Position numbers and translations under genes: made by a program
The notes under the pieces: generated by a model
Told to the model about the DNA's origin: nothing
Databases searched by the model: none
What the model saw: the letters and a program-made list of their open reading frames with translations, nothing else
NCBI RefSeq assembly: GCF_014947265.1
Contig: NZ_JADCNK010000016.1
Coordinates: forward strand, 1-64,000
From: Pedobacter sp014947265
GTDB lineage: Bacteria; Bacteroidota; Bacteroidia; Sphingobacteriales; Sphingobacteriaceae
Length of the DNA stretch: 64,000 nucleotides
Direction: 5' to 3'
Shown: piece after piece, positions 54,439-61,677 of the stretch
Numbering within the stretch: the first letter of the stretch is position 1
How the letters are laid out: each line of letters opens with the position of its first letter

Positions 54439-56517
54439 TTGGCTAAAATCAAGAGAAATTCACACAAGATCCTTTACCGGAAATATTCATCAAACCTGAA
54501 ATATGTGATGATGATATTTACCGTTTTCATTATTACGCTATTCCTGCCCAAACAACCCCGGTTTAGATATGAGTTCGAAAAAAATGCGGTATGGAAAAAC
54601 AAGGATCTGATTTCGCCTTTCAGCTTTGCTATTTTAAAAACCAACCCGCAGGTTAGTGCAGATAAAAAAAATGCCTTAAAAGATATTTTGCCAGTTTACC
54701 AATTGGATAGGGGCATTACAGCAAATGCATTGGAAGAGTTTGCCAATGAATTTGATGTGAAATGGAAATCAAAACAGCTTAACGAAAAAGACAGGGATAT
54801 ATATAAAAGTGCTGCCTATAAATTGTTGCAGCGTATTTACCAGAGAGGAATTATTGGTTTGAATGTGAAACACCAGGCCGGGGGTAAAAACTACGACTTT
54901 TCTTTGCTTGAAAACAATGTGGCACAGGAGAAAAATACACAGGATGTTTTTACCGCAGAATCGGCCCTGATGTTTTTTAAAAATAATTTTAAGGCCCCTA
55001 ACCAGGTAATGGGCGATCTGGTGGCAAACCTCGCAATTGATCATATCACTCCGAATATTGTATTTGATGAGCGGTTAACGCAAACCATACAGGATAATAC
55101 AGTTAACAATATCTCTACTACGAAAGGGATGGTGCAAAAAGGAGAACTTATTGTGGCCAAGAATGATGTGATTGACGAAGAAATTTATCAAAAACTGGAA
55201 TCTTACAAAGCTACTTACGATGCACAAACCAAAACAATCGGCAGCAGGGCATTGGTTTACCTGGGGCAGGTGATATTGGTTGGCTTTATACTGGCTATTT
55301 TAATGTCGTTCCTTTTTCTTTTCCGGAAGGATATTTTTGCCGATAACCGTCAGCTCTCCCTAATCCTCATTGTAACTACAGGGATGCTGCTTGCTTTAAC
55401 CTGGGCCATTAAGATGGAAATCCCAAGTTTGTACTACATTCCGTTCTGTGTGGTGCCTATTATCATCAGGATCCTGTTTGATACGCGTTTGGCACTTTAC
55501 CTCCATATGCTGGTGATTTTAATTGCCGGTTTCTTTGTAGCCAATAGTTTCGAATTTGTATTTTATCAGGTTACTGCGGGTATGGTTGCCATATTCAGTA
55601 TAAAAAACTTTGTCAAACGCGAAAGATTCCTGGTTTCGGCCTTATTTATTCTGCTGGCTTATTTTGTTTCTTTTGTAGGTATTGCCTTACTCCGCGAAGG
55701 ATCTTTCCGCGAAATAGAATGGTTGAATTTTATTCCTTTTGTTTTTAGTGTACTTTTATCGCTTTTGGCTTATCCGTTAATTTACCTGTTCGAACGGATT
55801 TTTGGTATCACTTCGGATGTGGCCTTAATTGAGTTGACCAATACCAATAATAAACTGTTAAGAGAGCTTGCTTTTAAAGCGCCTGGAACCTTTCAGCACT
55901 CTTTACAGGTGGCCAACCTTGCTGAAGCTGCGATATTTAAAATTGGCGGTAATTCTGTGCTGGTAAGGGCAGGGGCCTTATACCACGATATTGGTAAAGT
56001 AGATAATCCACAGTATTTTATTGAAAACCAAAATACGGCTGTGAGTCCACATGATAAATTACCTTATGAGCAAAGTGCGCAGATCATTATTCAGCATGTG
56101 CATAAAGGAATTGAAATTTTAAGAAAAAATCAGATTCCTGAAGCGATTATCGATTTTATCAGAACACATCATGGAAATACCCGGGTTGATTATTTTTATC
56201 AATCGTTTTTGAAAAATACACCTGAAAAATTTGTCGACGAAAACATTTTTCGCTACCCCGGCCCTATACCTTTTAGCAAAGAAACAGGTGTGTTAATGCT
56301 CGCCGATTCGGTAGAAGCTGCCTCAAGAAGTCTGAAAAATCCCGATGCGCAGAACATAAATGACATCGTTGAACGTATAATTAACTACAAATTGGAGCAA
56401 AATCAGTTAGATGACTGCGATTTGACGTTAAAAGATATTGAGACTATCAAATTGATATTCAAGACGATGCTGATGAGTATCTATCATGTGCGTATAGATT
56501 ATCAACAAATTTTATAA
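54439..56517 (+). CDS. 7TM-HD (PgpH-like) metal-dependent phosphohydrolase
   Basis: 692-residue membrane protein: one N-terminal TM (about 22-38), an extracytoplasmic 7TMR-HDED-like region (40-270), a block of seven or so TM helices (about 275-470), and a C-terminal HD domain with the HDIG signature LYHDIGKVDNP (near 515-526), plus HHGNTR and DSVEAASR. Known relatives (PgpH of Listeria) hydrolyse c-di-AMP. The start is a TTG at 54439 (MAKIKRNSHKILYRK); internal Met starts would cut into the first helix. Whether c-di-AMP is the substrate here is inference. Confidence 0.88.
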   Translation: MAKIKRNSHKILYRKYSSNLKYVMMIFTVFIITLFLPKQPRFRYEFEKNAVWKNKDLISPFSFAILKTNPQVSADKKNALKDILPVYQLDRGITANALEEFANEFDVKWKSKQLNEKDRDIYKSAAYKLLQRIYQRGIIGLNVKHQAGGKNYDFSLLENNVAQEKNTQDVFTAESALMFFKNNFKAPNQVMGDLVANLAIDHITPNIVFDERLTQTIQDNTVNNISTTKGMVQKGELIVAKNDVIDEEIYQKLESYKATYDAQTKTIGSRALVYLGQVILVGFILAILMSFLFLFRKDIFADNRQLSLILIVTTGMLLALTWAIKMEIPSLYYIPFCVVPIIIRILFDTRLALYLHMLVILIAGFFVANSFEFVFYQVTAGMVAIFSIKNFVKRERFLVSALFILLAYFVSFVGIALLREGSFREIEWLNFIPFVFSVLLSLLAYPLIYLFERIFGITSDVALIELTNTNNKLLRELAFKAPGTFQHSLQVANLAEAAIFKIGGNSVLVRAGALYHDIGKVDNPQYFIENQNTAVSPHDKLPYEQSAQIIIQHVHKGIEILRKNQIPEAIIDFIRTHHGNTRVDYFYQSFLKNTPEKFVDENIFRYPGPIPFSKETGVLMLADSVEAASRSLKNPDAQNINDIVERIINYKLEQNQLDDCDLTLKDIETIKLIFKTMLMSIYHVRIDYQQIL

Positions 56518-56523
56518 TTTTTT

Positions 56524-56553
56524 TTTGTTGGATAACTTGTTTTACTATATTTG
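56524..56553 (+). promoter_or_regulatory. Promoter candidate for tRNA-Ser and following tRNAs
   Basis: TTTG (56524-56527) and TATATTTG (56546-56553), separated by 18 bases, fit the Bacteroidota promoter consensus. The tRNA-Ser begins at 56599. Confidence 0.6.
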
Positions 56554-56598
56554 CAGACCTCAAAACAACGCCGGTAGGGCAGAAATGAGAGGTTTGAA

Positions 56599-56686
<88 letters not shown>

Positions 56687-56786
56687 AAAGAATAAAAATT
56701 TGCAAATAAAAATGGAATTGTCAATTTAAATCCGTTACTTTGCAATCCCTTCGAAAAAGGGAAATAAAAAAAGAAGATACCAAGTT

Positions 56787-56860
56787 CGGGATGTAGCGTA
56801 GCCCGGTATCGCGCCTGCTTTGGGAGCAGGAGGTCGTAGGTTCGAATCCTGCCATCCCGA
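56787..56860 (+). tRNA. tRNA-Pro (anticodon TGG), copy 1
   Basis: 74-base gene with acceptor CGGGATG / CATCCCG and discriminator A; anticodon stem CCTGC / GCAGG enclosing TTTGGGA, so anticodon TGG; T-loop GGTTCGAATCC. No encoded CCA. An identical copy follows 124 bases later. Confidence 0.95.
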
Positions 56861-56910
56861 CAAAAAGTTGATCCACTTTTAAAACAGGATTAAAAGATCG
56901 ATACCAAGTT

Positions 56911-56984
56911 CGGGATGTAGCGTAGCCCGGTATCGCGCCTGCTTTGGGAGCAGGAGGTCGTAGGTTCGAATCCTGCCATCCCGA
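56911..56984 (+). tRNA. tRNA-Pro (anticodon TGG), copy 2
   Basis: Identical to copy 1. The duplicated unit includes 11 extra bases upstream (GATACCAAGTT) and one downstream, at 56776-56861 and 56900-56985. The second copy is the last gene before the likely mobile island. Confidence 0.95.
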
Positions 56985-57013
56985 CGAAAAAACGGATTTA
57001 AAATCCAATGAAA

Positions 57014-57050
57014 ACCCTCTAAATCAATTGATTAGAGGGTTTTTTGTTTT
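57014..57050 (+). terminator. Terminator after the tRNA genes
   Basis: AACCCTCTAAATCAATTG / ATTAGAGGGTTTTTT: nearly symmetrical stem with CAATTG at the centre and a T-run. Confidence 0.75.
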
Positions 57051-57389
57051 TATTTCATATCAGTTAGGTGCTAAGAAAAACAAGATATTTGGCACCTATT
57101 TCAGCACCAAAATCTTATTTCTATCATTGTAGAATTCCGAGTCGGATATTTTTTTAATCCTTTAAAAATAATTTGCACGATATTGCTATTACTTGGCTTT
57201 TACTGTTTTCCAGGTGCTAGAATAGGTGCACAGCTTAGGAAGAAACCCAGCACACTTTCGCCCTCTCATTCTATTTAAAGAGGGAAAGCGAGGTAAGCTG
57301 TGTACCTTGTTAAAGATTTGGTATTGGTTGCTCTTTATATTTGTTTTTATTTTCGTTATATTTGTAAATAATATGCAAGAAAGGTAAAA
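57051..57389. other. Spacer at the island boundary with a long stem-loop and promoter-like boxes
   Basis: No gene. GGTGCTAAGAAA, GGCACCTATTTCAGCACC and AGGTGCTAGAATAGGTGCAC form clustered direct and inverted GGTGC repeats (57066-57231). A long hairpin (57224-57307) has AGGTGCACAGCTTA / TAAGCTGTGTACCT outer arms and a weaker inner CCCTCT / AGAGGG stem. Two TATATTTG boxes (57336-57343 and 57357-57364) precede the RloA-like start. It could hold an attachment or excision site, but no integrase or att duplication is seen. Confidence 0.45.
57336..57364 (+). promoter_or_regulatory. Tandem TATATTTG boxes upstream of the RloA-like gene
   Basis: Two copies of the -7-type TATATTTG spaced 21 bases apart; the second ends 26 bases before the ATG at 57390. 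Either could be used. Confidence 0.4.
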
Positions 57390-58751
57390 ATGATTCAGTA
57401 TATCAGGATAAAGAACTTTGGCCCTATCAAAGATGAGGTCGAACTCAGCTTCGAAGCCAGCCTGCCCGGCGAGCTCTCGGATGATAGTTATTCGGTAGTG
57501 ATGCCGGATGGGGTGCGTATATTGAGACTTGCCTATATCTACGGGGCAAACGCGTCGGGCAAAACGACCGTGCTCAATGCTCTGGAATTTCTGAAAAGAT
57601 TGCTACTTAGTCCGCTCTATGATAAATCCGAAGGATTGGATTATGAGCCATTTCTTTTTTGCGCCGAGCCTAAAAAATCTCATTCCACTATTGAAATGGC
57701 TTTTTATGTTAACGCCGTTCGACATATTTATGAGGTTGTATTCAATTACGAGGCTGTGCTTGACGAAAAACTGGTGTTTTTTAATTCGGCCAAACCTACC
57801 GAACTTTTTAGCCGCAAAACCGATGTTGATAAAAGACTGGCGACTATTCAGTTTGGGAGCCGTATAAAGGTTCCGGCGAAGGAACGTGACCGTCTGGAAA
57901 GCAATACGTTGCATAACAATACCGTTCTTGGTGCATTTACCAAGACTAATACCGATATCCCTGAGCTGGAAGAACTGAACGTCTGGTTGAAAACGTTTCT
58001 ATTAGGCATGATTAGCAGTGCGACCAATGTAGTTGAAGAAACAGCTATGATGATTGCGGGTAATCCCAAGGCGAATGAATGGATGGATAGGTTTATGAAC
58101 AAAGCCGATCAGCAGATCAGCGGGGTCAGGGCGGAAAAGGAGAAGTCTTTGGGCAAGAAAATCAATATGGCCGCAACTACAGGATCAGAAGTTATTGAGC
58201 CGGTTATCCGTGGGGTTTCCATTAAGTCATCACTTGGTAGTTCAGTAACAGGACGTTTTCTTGGAAAGATGTATGGGGGGAGCGATGGATATGAATTCAG
58301 AAGGAAAATCGAATTTACGCACCTTACCGAAGAAGGGGAATTTAAGTTGCCTATTCAGGTGGAAAGTGCTGGGACACAACGTTACTTCTCGCTAGGCGGG
58401 CCACTTTATAGCCTGGTTCACAGTAATGCAATCTTACTGGTGGATGAGCTGGAAAGTTCACTGCATCCGGATCTGATGAAGCATTTTCTGCAGACCTTTT
58501 TGGCCAATGCTGGACAGTCACAGATGCTCGTTACCACCCATAATGTAGCGCTGATGGAAGAAATTGATTTTATTCGCCGGGATGCATTATGGTTCAGTGA
58601 GAAGAAGGCAGACGGTTCAGTTGATCTTTATTCTGCTGCCGATTTTGACAGTGGTGTGCTGCGCAAGGGTGCAAGTTTGATCAATGCGTATCGTTCGGGA
58701 AGGTTGGGAGCAAAACCAAACCTTGGCTCACCTTTTATTGCTGCTAAATAA
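57390..58751 (+). CDS. RloA/AbiLi-like AAA ATPase
   Basis: ABC/OLD-type ATPase of 453 residues that starts MIQYIRIKNFGPIKDEVELS, the SMC/OLD-like N-terminal lobe. Walker A is GANASGKTT (near 51-59), a signature-like QRYFSLGG (near 330), Walker B ILLVDELESSLHP (near 348) and the TTHN switch (near 383). Its stop overlaps the ATG of the next gene as TAATG. The pair fits RloA/RloB and the lactococcal AbiLi/AbiLii type of abortive-infection or restriction-linked ATPase systems. Action against phage is inferred from family knowledge. Confidence 0.85.
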   Translation: MIQYIRIKNFGPIKDEVELSFEASLPGELSDDSYSVVMPDGVRILRLAYIYGANASGKTTVLNALEFLKRLLLSPLYDKSEGLDYEPFLFCAEPKKSHSTIEMAFYVNAVRHIYEVVFNYEAVLDEKLVFFNSAKPTELFSRKTDVDKRLATIQFGSRIKVPAKERDRLESNTLHNNTVLGAFTKTNTDIPELEELNVWLKTFLLGMISSATNVVEETAMMIAGNPKANEWMDRFMNKADQQISGVRAEKEKSLGKKINMAATTGSEVIEPVIRGVSIKSSLGSSVTGRFLGKMYGGSDGYEFRRKIEFTHLTEEGEFKLPIQVESAGTQRYFSLGGPLYSLVHSNAILLVDELESSLHPDLMKHFLQTFLANAGQSQMLVTTHNVALMEEIDFIRRDALWFSEKKADGSVDLYSAADFDSGVLRKGASLINAYRSGRLGAKPNLGSPFIAAK

Positions 58752-59359
58752 TGGGTAGAAAAAACCAAAAAAGACAGGTCCGTTATACCGTGGCCCTGGT
58801 TGGGGACGGTTTTACTGAAAGGATTTACTTTTCCGATTTCAGGGACACCGAGCGTCCTGCTAACCTGCATATCCTGCCGGATTATCCGGGAAAGATAGGG
58901 AGTTTTAAAGGTGTTTTGGAAAGGGCAGTTGAACTCAGTGCTGATTATGCCCGGGTATATGCCCTAATTGACATGGATGCTGTGATTGCCCAGAGTCAAC
59001 AACAATCATATGCCAGTTTAAAACGGGCGGCTGAGCGTCGTGGTGTTATTGTGCTGGAAAACAATCCCTGCTTTGAGTTCTGGCTGCTCCTGCATTTCCG
59101 TAGGACGGGAAGGCTTTTCCAGAACTGTGAGCAGGCCGTTACAGAACTGCGCAAACACATCCCTGGTTATGATAAAAGCATGAGGTTTTTGGAAGCGGCA
59201 AGGTTATTTGCGAACCTACAGGAAAGACTGCCGCAAGCAATCAGGAATGCTGAACTGCTGGAAGAAAACAGGGATGAACATGATGAGTTATATCCAAGGG
59301 CTGAAATTTATAAATTTTTTGAGTGGTATACCGGTTATAATAACGGAAACCAAGGTTAA
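58751..59359 (+). CDS. RloB/AbiLii-like Toprim-related protein
   Basis: RloB-family protein of 202 residues. The N-terminal GDGFTERIYF (residues 18-27) and LIDMDA (near 75) supply the Toprim-like acidic residues; NPCFEFWLLLHFRRTGR (near 104) is the family hallmark. It follows the ATPase gene with a one-base TAATG overlap, so the two are translationally coupled. The predicted nuclease or other effector activity is inferred from Toprim relatives. It ends at 59359; a short spacer then separates it from the convergent response regulator. Confidence 0.85.
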   Translation: MGRKNQKRQVRYTVALVGDGFTERIYFSDFRDTERPANLHILPDYPGKIGSFKGVLERAVELSADYARVYALIDMDAVIAQSQQQSYASLKRAAERRGVIVLENNPCFEFWLLLHFRRTGRLFQNCEQAVTELRKHIPGYDKSMRFLEAARLFANLQERLPQAIRNAELLEENRDEHDELYPRAEIYKFFEWYTGYNNGNQG

Positions 59360-59506
59360 ATTCGTATTACACGGCCATTAACCTCTCTGGATAGGAGATT
59401 GGGATAGTCGTATCTTTAAAATGATAAGTTTTGCTCGAATCAAATAGATCAAGATAATTTTTGGCTACATGTGTTTTACACAGCTTCATTTTACCTACAG
59501 CCTGTA

Positions 59507-60418
59507 CTAAATGATGTTGTCCTTGTTAATAATGTCATTTTTAACCAGGATTCTAATCAGCCCCACTCTGCTTTTAACGTTGAATTTCGAAAATATGGAT
59601 TCGCGGTACTTGTCTATTGATTTATAGCTTACCCCCATTTGGTCTGCCATTTCCTGATAATTCATTTCTGTAGCTACAAGTTTGAGAAACTGTAGCTCTT
59701 TTGAATTTAGCTGATCAATTACATCTGAAGCCTCAGCTATTTTTGAATAGGGGTTTAATGCTCGAATGGCAATATTCGAGATCCATTCGGGAAAGAACTG
59801 GCCCTGTTCATGAACCTGATTTAATGCATGTATTAATTCTCCTGGCGTAGTTTCTTTGAGTAGGTAGCTTTTTACACCATGTTTTAACATCTTTAATACC
59901 GCATTTTCATCCTCGAGCATTGATAACACCAATACCTTGACGCTAGGATAATTAATGGCCAGTAGCCTTGCCGTTTCGATACCGTCCATTTCCGGCATGT
60001 TGATGTCCAGTAGCAAAAGTTCCGGGATGGTACCCGAGGCGAGTTTTTCCATCAGTTGGATACCTGATGCTGCTTGAAAAAGCATGTTATAACGGCCTGG
60101 GGCGGCTTCTTCTAGGAGGGTCGAAAGGCCGAGGCGAAAAAGGGTGTGGTCATCGACAAGGGCAAGTGTGATTTTTTTTCTCATGGTGTCAGGTTTTATG
60201 TGTTGTTTAATTCCCGGTTGGAGTTGGTCAGTAGTTTTATTTTCATGTTTGTTCAGGAGTAGTGCGCTAATGAGCGGGATACAGATTAGGAGTACTCGCC
60301 ATATCCAGAAGCCAGTGATATCGATCAGTACGGCACGGCGATCTACCGGACTGATACCGCTGATATCAATCCTTTTGCTCTTGTAATGGAAGGGCTGGTC
60401 AATGGAGTTCTTTTTCAT
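59507..60418 (-). CDS. Response regulator with apparent N-terminal membrane anchor
   Basis: 303 residues if started at ATG 60418, 19 bases after the kinase stop. Residues 1-30 are soluble, 31-55 form one strong hydrophobic segment (VLLICIPLISALLL), 56-78 a polar linker, then a standard LuxR/NarL regulator: LALVDDHTLFR (near 84), phospho-Asp in LLLLDINMPEMDG (near 133), Lys in SYLLKETTPGE, and HTH LNSKELQFLKLVATEM. A start at 60184 (MRKKITLALVDD) would give a normal 225-residue soluble regulator, so the anchor may be a separate translated region. The frame from 60184 up to 60505 is open throughout and overlaps the kinase in its first 67 bases, which are not used here. Confidence 0.65.
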   Translation of the reverse strand: MKKNSIDQPFHYKSKRIDISGISPVDRRAVLIDITGFWIWRVLLICIPLISALLLNKHENKTTDQLQPGIKQHIKPDTMRKKITLALVDDHTLFRLGLSTLLEEAAPGRYNMLFQAASGIQLMEKLASGTIPELLLLDINMPEMDGIETARLLAINYPSVKVLVLSMLEDENAVLKMLKHGVKSYLLKETTPGELIHALNQVHEQGQFFPEWISNIAIRALNPYSKIAEASDVIDQLNSKELQFLKLVATEMNYQEMADQMGVSYKSIDKYRESIFSKFNVKSRVGLIRILVKNDIINKDNII

Positions 60419-60437
60419 TTCAGGAGCTCTACTCGTT

Positions 60438-61202
60438 TTATAACTTGATCTTAATTGTAATACGGGTACCTTCACCCGGAATACTCTGTGTTTTGAGATT
60501 TCCATGTAAAAATTCGACCCTGGATTTTATTGTTCTAAGGCCCATGCCTCGTTTACTGCTTTTGCTTTTTTCCATAGCATGGTAATTGAATCCTATACCA
60601 TCATCTGCAATTGTCAGAATCAGGGCTCCGAACTTTTTTTGAACGCTCACGTCAATTGTGGAAGCTTTTGCATGTTTTACAACATTATTGATGATTTCTT
60701 GGCAGATCCTGAAGAGCACAAGCCCGGTCTGGTGCACAAGCGTGGCTTTGTCGCCTTCGAGAAAATAATTTACTGATAATAGTTTGGAATTGGTCAACCT
60801 GTCCAGTTCCATTTCTAGGCAATCGTAGAAATCGAAATACTCCATGTCAAATGCCTGCATACTCCTTGATATATTCCTTATTTCTATTGAGGTTTTTTCT
60901 GCGAGCGAAATAGCCTCATCGAATTGCACTCTGTTTTTTTCGTCTGCATTAACTCTAAGCCTTTTTAGCGACATTAACAGAAGGCTTTGATAGGAACCGA
61001 TGTTGTCATGTAGTTCAGAGGCAATGTTGTGGGAAACCTGTTCCTGGATTTCGATCCTGGTCTCCAACAATTCCTTGTTATGGTATCTGACCAGCTTTTT
61101 GATCTTATCAGAAAAAATCAGGTTCATGAAGAAACCAACTAGGCAACCAACCAAAATATTTATACCTAGTTCCGAAATAAAGCCGATCATTCCAATTATC
61201 AA
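60438..61202 (-). CDS. Sensor histidine kinase, NarX/LytS-like HisKA_3 type
   Basis: 254-residue kinase with one N-terminal hydrophobic segment (about 9-30), a linker helix, phosphoacceptor ELHDNIGS (His65), N-box CQEIINNVVKHAKA and G-box ADDGIGF. There is no extracytoplasmic domain, like the kinase at 18823. It is the first gene of a two-component pair with the regulator at 59507 and lies downstream of three GGA-N4-TCC dyads (61222-61287). The input signal is unknown. Confidence 0.9.
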   Translation of the reverse strand: MIIGMIGFISELGINILVGCLVGFFMNLIFSDKIKKLVRYHNKELLETRIEIQEQVSHNIASELHDNIGSYQSLLLMSLKRLRVNADEKNRVQFDEAISLAEKTSIEIRNISRSMQAFDMEYFDFYDCLEMELDRLTNSKLLSVNYFLEGDKATLVHQTGLVLFRICQEIINNVVKHAKASTIDVSVQKKFGALILTIADDGIGFNYHAMEKSKSSKRGMGLRTIKSRVEFLHGNLKTQSIPGEGTRITIKIKL

Positions 61203-61438
61203 TTAGTTATTGTAAAGTTAGGGAATAATCCATTTGGAACTAAGGAAATATCCTAATTTATTTTTTGTAAAAATAGGAAATTTCCTAATTATGTGAGAGG
61301 GTGATTTCCTTTTTTTTATTTGAGCAAAATTCATTTAGAATATTGTTCCGTATCAAGGCTTAAGAGGTTTCCATAATGAAGATTTCAGGTAAAGATGGGA
61401 TTTGATTTTTTTACAGTTGGTTAATCCAGTGGTTCACA
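61203..61438. promoter_or_regulatory. Kinase promoter region with GGA-N4-TCC dyads
   Basis: No gene. Three dyads, GGAATAATCC (61222-61231), GGAAATATCC (61244-61253) and GGAAATTTCC (61276-61285, within a perfect 14-base palindrome TAGGAAATTTCCTA at 61274-61287), have centres 22 and 32 bases apart, close to two and three helical turns. They lie about 25, 47 and 79 bases upstream of the kinase start. Likely operator sites for the cognate regulator or another factor; inference. Confidence 0.5.
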
Positions 61439-61609
61439 CTATTCTAATAAGCCCATTTCGATATTATTTATGGTTAGGTGTAACTCGGCATTTATTGCGC
61501 AGACGATACTGACGATAAGTTCCGATGGAATATCCGATAGTAGCTGTTCAAGACTTGGTATCTCGCCTGGAAATATATCCTTATATGTTATAACCGGGAC
61601 CATGTTCAT
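61439..61609 (-). CDS. Small ORF between STAND gene and kinase
   Basis: 56 residues, MNMVPVITYKDIFPGEIPSL at the start, then amphipathic helices (EQLLSDIPSELIVSIV, INAELHLTINNIEM). No family is recognised. It begins 69 bases after the STAND gene stop on the same strand, so it may be cotranscribed with it, as a small partner, antitoxin or inhibitor. Start ATG at 61609; a second in-frame ATG lies two codons downstream. Confidence 0.5.
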   Translation of the reverse strand: MNMVPVITYKDIFPGEIPSLEQLLSDIPSELIVSIVCAINAELHLTINNIEMGLLE

Positions 61610-61677
61610 ATTGTAGAATTAAAAGTAATGATAGTGTATAATAAATAGGTGATCAAACGCATCAGCGGCAACGAAAA

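Noticed and set aside
56985..57389. A complete integrative element with attachment sites
   Set aside because: tRNA-Pro and island-like genes are suggestive, but no integrase and no duplicated att core can be seen inside the window.
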